Source: Phycisphaeraceae bacterium
Lineage (GTDB): Bacteria > Planctomycetota > Phycisphaerae > Phycisphaerales > UBA1924
NCBI GenBank assembly: GCA_020639195.1
Contig: JACKHB010000005.1
Location: forward strand, 1 to 64,000
Length of the DNA stretch: 64,000 nt
Direction of reading: 5' to 3'
Position numbers and translations under genes: made by a program. Below the pieces are notes generated by a model. It searched no databases. It had not been told where the DNA came from and saw only the letters and a list, made by a program, of their open reading frames with translations. Positions 58,871-64,000 of the stretch are shown piece by piece (positions within the stretch are counted from its first letter, which is position 1; every line of letters begins with the position of its first letter).

Positions 58871-60193
58871 TCAACCCACCCCATGGCGGATCGCGTGCGT
58901 GAGCGCATCCGCGAAGCGGTCGATCTCCTCGGTTGTTGTGTACACGCTCGGGCTGATCCGCAATCCCCGCACGCCGCTCTTGCCCTCGCCGGTGTCATTG
59001 ATCACCACGACGAAGATGCGGTGGCGATCCCAGAGCCACGACGAGATGGGCCCCAGCTCAACGCCCTCGATGTCGACGGTCGCGATCCCGCCCGAGAGAC
59101 CGCGTCCGAGACTCGTCCGCAGCGCCACGCCCGGCAGATCCCGCACTCGCTCGACCCATCGGTCCCGCAGGAAACGCATCCTCGCCAGCTTGTTCGCGCC
59201 CCCGATCGCCTGGTGGAACGACAGCGCCTCGGCGATCGCCAGCGTGTTCGCCTCCGGGTGCGTTCCGATCTCCTCGAACTTCCGGATGTCGTCGCGCTGC
59301 GTCTCCGCCGCGGCCATCAGGGGCCACACCTCCGGAATCCGATCCCGCCTGACGTACAACAGGCCGGTGCCGTGCGGCGCAAACAGCCATTTGTGCAGGC
59401 TCGTGGCGTAGAAATCGCACTCGAGGTCGTTGAGGCGAAAGTCCAGGTGCGCAAACGCGTGCGCGCCGTCGATCAGCACCGGGATGCCCCGCCGGCGGCC
59501 CAGCGCCGCAACCTCACCGACAGGCAGTGCCTGCCCGGTCAGGAAGACGATGTGACTCACCAGGATGAGTTTGGTGCGATCGGTGATGTTCCGCTCGTAC
59601 AGTCGCACAATCTCCCCGGGATCATCGCACGGGAATGGGATGTCGAACTGCCGCAGCACGATCCCCTCTCGCCGCTCTCGCTGCAGAAACGTGTTGCGCA
59701 TCCGCGGATAGTCGTGGGTCGTGCAGAGCACCTCGTCGCCGCGCTGGAGGTCGAATCCGAACTGCAGGACTTGCAGGCCCTCCGACGCGTTGCGCGTCAG
59801 CGCGATCTCCTCCGTATCCACGCCCCAGTGCCGCGCGATTCGCTCCCGCACGCCCTCGGCCCGCGGCGTCAGGATCTGCCACAGCGCCATCGGCGGAGGA
59901 GTCGAGTTGCAGAAGTCAAGGTGCCGCTTCATCGCCTCCTGCACCACCGCCGGCGCCGGTGACACTCCGCCGTTGTTCAGGTTGATGATCGACCGATCGA
60001 CGGTGAACGCACGCTGCACGGGCGCCCAGAACGACTCGTCGCGCGCGATGTCCTCCGGATCGCCCCGATGGCCGGCGAGTTCCGACGCCAAGGTCCACGC
60101 CGAGCCGCTCCGCACGGCCAGCAGACGCGGAGCCATTGCCGCGACGCCCGCCGGGGCCACGATCGATCCAAGAAACGTGCGCCGAGTCGTCAT
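58871..60193 (-). CDS. Tat-exported class V aminotransferase-like PLP enzyme
   Basis: The 440-residue protein starts with a twin-arginine signal (TTRRTFLGS, then IVAPAGVAAMAPRLLA). The fold-type I PLP domain of the cysteine desulfurase/isopenicillin-N-epimerase group follows: TRNASEGLQVL, LIDGAHAFAHL and the PLP Lys268 in TSLHKWLFAPHGTG. Export of such enzymes as folded proteins is known for this epimerase-like group. The substrate is unknown. ATG at 60193 with GGGAG upstream; the longer frame is a shadow of fabG. Confidence 0.88.
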   Translation of the reverse strand: MTTRRTFLGSIVAPAGVAAMAPRLLAVRSGSAWTLASELAGHRGDPEDIARDESFWAPVQRAFTVDRSIINLNNGGVSPAPAVVQEAMKRHLDFCNSTPPPMALWQILTPRAEGVRERIARHWGVDTEEIALTRNASEGLQVLQFGFDLQRGDEVLCTTHDYPRMRNTFLQRERREGIVLRQFDIPFPCDDPGEIVRLYERNITDRTKLILVSHIVFLTGQALPVGEVAALGRRRGIPVLIDGAHAFAHLDFRLNDLECDFYATSLHKWLFAPHGTGLLYVRRDRIPEVWPLMAAAETQRDDIRKFEEIGTHPEANTLAIAEALSFHQAIGGANKLARMRFLRDRWVERVRDLPGVALRTSLGRGLSGGIATVDIEGVELGPISSWLWDRHRIFVVVINDTGEGKSGVRGLRISPSVYTTTEEIDRFADALTHAIRHGVG

Positions 60194-60230
60194 GGTCGCT
60201 CTCCCAAGCTGTACGGGCAACTGTGGCGCC

Positions 60231-60236
60231 AGTGTA
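60231..60236 (-). promoter_or_regulatory. Candidate -10 box before the aminotransferase gene
   Basis: Minus-strand TACACT, 37 bases before ATG 60193; the leader would hold GGGAG. It lies 40 bases from the divergent fabG box. Confidence 0.4.
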
Positions 60237-60275
60237 CCGAATGGCGCGAGACGACCCGAGCGCCGATCGGCCGGG

Positions 60276-60281
60276 TAGACT
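60276..60281 (+). promoter_or_regulatory. Candidate -10 box before fabG
   Basis: TAGACT followed by GC, 30 bases before the fabG ATG, with GGGAG (60299-60303) in the predicted leader. Confidence 0.45.
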
Positions 60282-60311
60282 GCCAGCGACCAAACGCCGG
60301 GAGATCCGACC

Positions 60312-61052
60312 ATGGCCGAGCAGCGAGTTGCGTTTGTCACAGGAGCCAGTCGCGGCATCGGCCGTGCGATTGCCGAGCGGCTCGCCGCCGACGGTCGGCA
60401 CGTCGTGTTGTGCGCGCGATCCGAGGGACCGCTGACCGATGTCCGCGCCGGCATCGAGGCCGCGGGCGGGAGCGCCAGCACATGCGCCGTCGACGTCGGT
60501 GACGGCCGGGCCCTGGCCGATGCCATCGACGGAGTCGTCAAAGAGCGGGGCCGGCTCGACATCCTCGTGAACAACGCGGGCATCACGCGCGATGGACTGA
60601 TCCTCCGCATGAGCGACGAGGCATGGGACGAGGTCATCCGCGTGGACTTGACCAGCGCGTTCATCGCATGCCGCGCAGCGGCGCGCGCCATGATGAAGGG
60701 CCGCTTCGGTCGCATCGTGAACGTCGGATCAACCTCGGGCCTGGTCGGCAATGAGGGCCAGGCCAACTACGCCGCCGCCAAGAGCGGCCTCATCGGGCTG
60801 ACCAAGACCATCGCCCGCGAACTTGGCGCCAAGGGCATCACCGCCAACGTTCTCGCGCCCGGGTTCATCGAGACGGACATGACCAAGGATCTGCCGTCCG
60901 ACCGCGTGGAGATGCTTCGGCAGATGATCGCCGTGCGCCGATTGGGCGCGGTCGCCGACATCGCGGCCGGCGTTGCCTATCTCACCAGCGACGACGCCGG
61001 CTTTATCACCGGCCAGGTCTTGTGCATCGACGGCGGCATGACGATGGTGTGA
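60312..61052 (+). CDS. fabG: 3-oxoacyl-ACP reductase FabG
   Basis: The 246-residue short-chain dehydrogenase has the NADPH motif TGASRGIG (10-17), NNAG (87-90), catalytic Ser140, Tyr153 and Lys157 (ANYAAAKSG), and the FabG-typical ITRDGLILRM and VLAPGFIETDMT segments. It would reduce 3-oxoacyl-ACP in fatty-acid elongation. It stands alone, without fabD, acpP or fabF. ATG at 60312 with GGGAG upstream. Confidence 0.92.
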   Translation: MAEQRVAFVTGASRGIGRAIAERLAADGRHVVLCARSEGPLTDVRAGIEAAGGSASTCAVDVGDGRALADAIDGVVKERGRLDILVNNAGITRDGLILRMSDEAWDEVIRVDLTSAFIACRAAARAMMKGRFGRIVNVGSTSGLVGNEGQANYAAAKSGLIGLTKTIARELGAKGITANVLAPGFIETDMTKDLPSDRVEMLRQMIAVRRLGAVADIAAGVAYLTSDDAGFITGQVLCIDGGMTMV

Positions 61053-61065
61053 CCCGCCTCATCGG

Positions 61066-61587
61066 TCACGAACCGCCTTCGAACGTGCCGCGGTCCCGGT
61101 TCTTCCGCACCCCCGGGAACCGCAGCGCCTGGCCGTGCGCGACGCAGTACACCCCCGGCGGCAGCGCGCTCGCGGCGAACATCGCCTCCGTCAGGTTCTG
61201 CAGCGCATCGGACCGCTTCATCTCGTACGGCCGAAGCGCGCCCGTCAGTACGACGGGCATCCGGATCGATCCGAGAGACCTGGCCAGGAGGTCGCCGGTC
61301 ATCTCGAGGGTGTCGGTGCCGTGGAGGATGACCACGCCCGAGGTGCCCTCATCGGCGAGAGCCCCGCGCACCGCCTCAAGGACACGGGCCCGGTCCTCGT
61401 CGGTCATGTGCAAGCTGTCCTTGCTCATCAGTTCGACCACGCCGACCTCGGTCTTCTCAAGGCGCAGCCGGCCGAGCATGCGGTGGATGATCGATCGCGT
61501 GTTCTCTAACGCACCGGTCCGCTCGTCGTAGGTCTTCTCGATCGTCCCGCCCGTGGTGATGATCGTGACGTGCCGCATGGATCTCAA
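61066..61587 (-). CDS. Short asparaginase-domain protein
   Basis: The 173-residue protein has the asparaginase N-terminal fold: nucleophile-region TTGGTIEKTYD (Thr15), the second motif VILHGTDTLEMT, and VVLTGALRPYEMKRSDAL with the catalytic Lys. L-asparaginases are normally about 330 residues with a second domain that completes the active-site dimer; here that domain is missing, as in a known group of short asparaginase-domain proteins. ATG at 61587 or 61578. It overlaps the preceding lipoprotein gene by 4 bases. Confidence 0.82.
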   Translation of the reverse strand: MRSMRHVTIITTGGTIEKTYDERTGALENTRSIIHRMLGRLRLEKTEVGVVELMSKDSLHMTDEDRARVLEAVRGALADEGTSGVVILHGTDTLEMTGDLLARSLGSIRMPVVLTGALRPYEMKRSDALQNLTEAMFAASALPPGVYCVAHGQALRFPGVRKNRDRGTFEGGS

Positions 61588-62087
61588 CGCGAATCGGCGC
61601 GATAGAAGACCGCGCGAAACGCGTACACGATCTCGTCGTTGACCGTCGGCACATACCGCGTCGTAGCGTGCGTCGTCTCCAGGTCGACGTCGTCGTAGTA
61701 CGTCCCCGTACGCGGGTCATACAGGCTGCCGCGGGTGCGGCTGTGCACCGTGTCGAACGTGGGCGTCAGGGTCGTCGTGCGCTGCGCGTGCATGAACCGA
61801 GCCCCCCACGCCACGCGATCCGCCCCGAGATCCATCGCGAACCGCCGGAGCTCGTCCTCCACGTCCGAGGAATACTCGCCCGAAAACGAGGCGTAGCCGA
61901 TCGGCGAGAATCCCGGTTCGGGGCGATCCCGCACCGCCTCTTCGAATTCGACCAGCAGCAGGTCGCTGGACCGCACGGGCGCCGCCTGGGTCGCGTCCAG
62001 AGCGATGTAGTTCTTGGGCCAGGGATTGGACGCGCACCCGCCCAGGAGGCCCGCCAGTGCCGCAACGATGATCCGTGAGGGTCTCAC
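61584..62087 (-). CDS. Small lipoprotein of unknown function
   Basis: The 167-residue product has a lipoprotein signal (IIVAALAGLLGGC, Cys at about 17). The mature part includes SSDLLLVEFEEAVRDRPEPG, the FSPIGYASFSG segment and LRRFAMDLGADRVAWGARFM, which resembles YbjQ/DUF4156-like secreted beta-domains only loosely. GTG at 62087 is chosen since a TACCAT box ends seven bases before it, a leaderless arrangement. It is translationally coupled to the short asparaginase gene. Confidence 0.65.
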   Translation of the reverse strand: MRPSRIIVAALAGLLGGCASNPWPKNYIALDATQAAPVRSSDLLLVEFEEAVRDRPEPGFSPIGYASFSGEYSSDVEDELRRFAMDLGADRVAWGARFMHAQRTTTLTPTFDTVHSRTRGSLYDPRTGTYYDDVDLETTHATTRYVPTVNDEIVYAFRAVFYRADSR

Positions 62088-62094
62088 AAGGGCA

Positions 62095-62100
62095 ATGGTA
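62095..62100 (-). promoter_or_regulatory. -10-like box 7 bases before the lipoprotein gene
   Basis: Minus-strand TACCAT followed by TGC, seven bases before GTG 62087. The same nine-base sequence TACCATTGC recurs on the plus strand at 62129, facing the other way. Confidence 0.45.
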
Positions 62101-62128
62101 GCGGGGGGCGGCGCAACGCGCGGACTCG

Positions 62129-62134
62129 TACCAT
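62129..62134 (+). promoter_or_regulatory. Candidate -10 box before the TIGR03546-like gene
   Basis: TACCAT followed by TGC, 56 bases before ATG 62191. It mirrors the minus-strand box at 62095-62100, so the two divergent genes have the same promoter core. Confidence 0.4.
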
Positions 62135-62190
62135 TGCGACGACGCCCACGGACCGGCCCCTCGGGTCGACGGGCGAGCGGGAGGTGATCG

Positions 62191-63981
62191 ATGCTGCCAT
62201 GGAGGAAGGTCGGCAAGATCCTGCGGGGCAAGGCCACGCCGCTGCAACTCTTCATGGCGTGCGTGCTTGGCGCCATGATCGGATTCGTCCCCGGGGTGCG
62301 ACAGGCGGGCGGGCTGCTGGTGGTCCTTGCGCTGCTGCTCCTCGTGCTCAACGCCAACCTGGTCGTGGCGCTGCTGGTGGCGGCGCTCTCCAAGATCATG
62401 GCCCTGGTGACGATTCCCGTGTCATTCGCCGTGGGCGGGTTCCTGCTCGACGGGCCAACCCAGCCGCTGTTCAAGTGGGCAATCAACGCGCCCGTCCTCG
62501 CCCTGATGGGCCTGGATTACTACGTGACCTCGGGATCCATGGTGGTCGGCGCCGCGTTCGGCGTCTTGTGCGGCCTGATCGTCTGCCGCTCGGTCTCGGC
62601 GTTCCGCCGGCGCATGTCGCGCATCGAGCAGGACTCCGAGCGGTACAAGAAGTACGCCCGCCGGCCCGGTGTCAAGTTCCTCTCGTGGGTGCTTATCGGT
62701 GGCAGCAAGGGCAAGCGCACCTACGCCCAACTGCTCGAGCGCCGCGTGGGCCTGCCGATCCGTCCGGTCGGCGTGATCGTCGCGCTGCTGGTGGTGGGGG
62801 CGCTCTACGCGCTCCAGAGCGTCCTGGCCGGACCGCTCCTGCGCGAGGGGATTCGTTCGGCTCTCGAGCGGGTCAACGGGGCCACTGTCGATCTCGATCG
62901 CGTGGACGTGGATCTCGGCGGAGGTCGAGTCACCCTCGTCGGGCTGGCCATGGCCGATCGAGGGGAGCTCACCGAGGATCTGTTCCGGGCCGCAGAGCTG
63001 ACCGGCGACGTGGACACCAGCGACCTGCTGCGCGGCCGGATCGCGCTTGACGTGGTGCGGGTGACCGATGCGAGCAGCGGGCTCAAGCGGGCCCGCGCGG
63101 GAGTCAAGACGCGCCCCGACGACAAGGACAAGTCCGAGGGAGACGGGAAATCGCTCGAAGAGATCCTCTCCGACGCCGAGCGCTGGTACGAGCGGCTGCG
63201 CCAGATCGAGGGGTGGATTGATCGAATCCCGCGGGCGCCCGAGTCGGACGGGGACACCGTATACGACCGGCTTCGCAAGGCGGCGGGACAATACCTGGCC
63301 GTCCGAGCGACGCACCTGGTCGAGGGCGCTCCCAAGTTCCGAGTCGGGGCGATCGAAGTCAACGGCATGCGGGTGCGCAAGCTCGGTGATGACCCGGTGG
63401 ACATCGTCGTCCGGAATATCTCGACCCAGCCCTGGCTCGTGGACGGAGCGCCGCAGTTGGACCTGCACTCGCGTTCGCAGCGGCTGATCGCAAACCTCTC
63501 CTTGGATGCGCTCAGCCGTGCCGGCGGCGCCAATCTCGTCGACTTTGGCTTCAAGGACCTCGCCTCGAGCTGGATGGCGCCGCAGTTCAAGGGGCAGAGC
63601 CCGATCCAGGGCGGCACGATCGACGTCCGGCTCAACGGTGAGTTCGACGTCTCGAAACTGGCGCTGCCGCTGGCGCTCACGCTGCACGACACGACCATCA
63701 CGATCCCCGGCGGGCAGACGGTTCGCATCGATCAGGCGCTGGACGTCGCGCTGCATCTTTCTGGCAGGTTGTCGTCTCCACGCGTCCGGCTGGACTACGA
63801 CGAGTTGGGAGACTCGCTGGTCGCGGTCGGCAAGGCCGAGGCGGCGCGGCTCGTGCAGAAGCACGCGGACCAGTTGATCGGCGACGTCCAGGAACGCATC
63901 AACGACCAGATCGGGGATCGCCTGGGCGGCGCGCTCGACGGCATCCTCGGCGGCGGCAAGAACAAGAAGAAGGGCGGCTGA
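62191..63981 (+). CDS. TIGR03546/TIGR03545-like fused membrane protein
   Basis: The 596-residue protein has an N-terminal multi-helix membrane part (1-145, with KATPLQLFMACVLGAMIGFV). A linker and a further transmembrane helix follow at about 194-216. The long AsmA-like part after it has LERVNGATVDLDRVDVDLGG, FRAAELTGDVDTSDLLRGRI and a C-terminal LIGDVQERINDQIGDRLGGA. As I recall, TIGR03546 and TIGR03545 are two adjacent genes in other bacteria; here both parts are in one frame. AsmA-like proteins are linked to lipid transfer to the outer membrane. ATG at 62191 with GGGAGG upstream. Confidence 0.75.
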   Translation: MLPWRKVGKILRGKATPLQLFMACVLGAMIGFVPGVRQAGGLLVVLALLLLVLNANLVVALLVAALSKIMALVTIPVSFAVGGFLLDGPTQPLFKWAINAPVLALMGLDYYVTSGSMVVGAAFGVLCGLIVCRSVSAFRRRMSRIEQDSERYKKYARRPGVKFLSWVLIGGSKGKRTYAQLLERRVGLPIRPVGVIVALLVVGALYALQSVLAGPLLREGIRSALERVNGATVDLDRVDVDLGGGRVTLVGLAMADRGELTEDLFRAAELTGDVDTSDLLRGRIALDVVRVTDASSGLKRARAGVKTRPDDKDKSEGDGKSLEEILSDAERWYERLRQIEGWIDRIPRAPESDGDTVYDRLRKAAGQYLAVRATHLVEGAPKFRVGAIEVNGMRVRKLGDDPVDIVVRNISTQPWLVDGAPQLDLHSRSQRLIANLSLDALSRAGGANLVDFGFKDLASSWMAPQFKGQSPIQGGTIDVRLNGEFDVSKLALPLALTLHDTTITIPGGQTVRIDQALDVALHLSGRLSSPRVRLDYDELGDSLVAVGKAEAARLVQKHADQLIGDVQERINDQIGDRLGGALDGILGGGKNKKKGG

Positions 63982-64000
63982 GCCGCGGACGCGCCCGAAG

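Noticed and set aside
1..64000. tRNA, rRNA, CRISPR or insertion-sequence elements
   Set aside because: No TTCRANTC-type T-arm in a cloverleaf context, no regularly spaced repeats, and no transposase or terminal inverted repeats were seen; the only recombinase is Xer-like.

Overview
The window is high-GC bacterial chromosome, almost fully coding, with many genes overlapping by ATGA, GTGA or TTGA and frequent GTG and TTG starts. KDO/lipopolysaccharide genes (kdsD, kdsC, an LptC-like protein) and lipoproteins show a diderm cell. The flagellar gene set and order, the short lipoproteins and several planctomycete-looking hypotheticals suggest a flagellated member of the Planctomycetota, most likely Phycisphaerae. 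That placement is my inference from protein character; no 16S or other marker is present.

Region 1 (1-5.7 kb): the end of an unknown gene, an RDD-domain membrane protein, a large TPR protein, then a badly decayed sensor histidine kinase of which only the ATPase domain is still open. Region 2 (5.7-31.7 kb): one uninterrupted plus-strand flagellar locus: sigma-54 response regulator, flgB, flgC, fliE, fliF, fliG, fliH, fliI, fliJ, motE-like, fliK, flgD, a TIGR02530-type gene, flgE, flbD, motA, motB, fliL, fliN, fliO, fliP, fliQ, fliR, flhB, flhA, flhF, flhG, a small membrane protein and fliA (sigma-28). This encodes rod, MS ring, export apparatus, hook, stator and number/placement control. fliM, expected between fliL and fliN, is not there. 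Filament and L/P-ring genes lie elsewhere. Region 3 (31.7-38.8 kb): folK, a secreted unknown, a Xer recombinase, a CsgG-like lipoprotein with a TolB-like propeller lipoprotein, small hypotheticals and a solitary nuoC. Region 4 (38.8-45.9 kb): the lptC-like/kdsC/kdsD minus-strand unit, divergent scpA, and secreted or unknown proteins. Region 5 (46-64 kb): housekeeping and metabolic genes (gapA, cinA, aspS, a flavin reductase plus methyltransferase pair, panB-like, HtrA protease, ribokinase-like, GH31 glycosidase, DUF4097 lipoprotein, Tat-exported class V aminotransferase, fabG, a short asparaginase) and a TIGR03546/TIGR03545-like fusion.

Two points stand out. First, the flagellar two-component pair has an intact sigma-54 activator but a kinase with at least five frame changes and a stop codon next to the phospho-accepting His. 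Second, a TANNNT(GC) box recurs at transcription-unit heads outside the flagellar locus. At eight genes it lies only 5-8 bases before the start codon with no ribosome-binding site, which predicts leaderless mRNAs.
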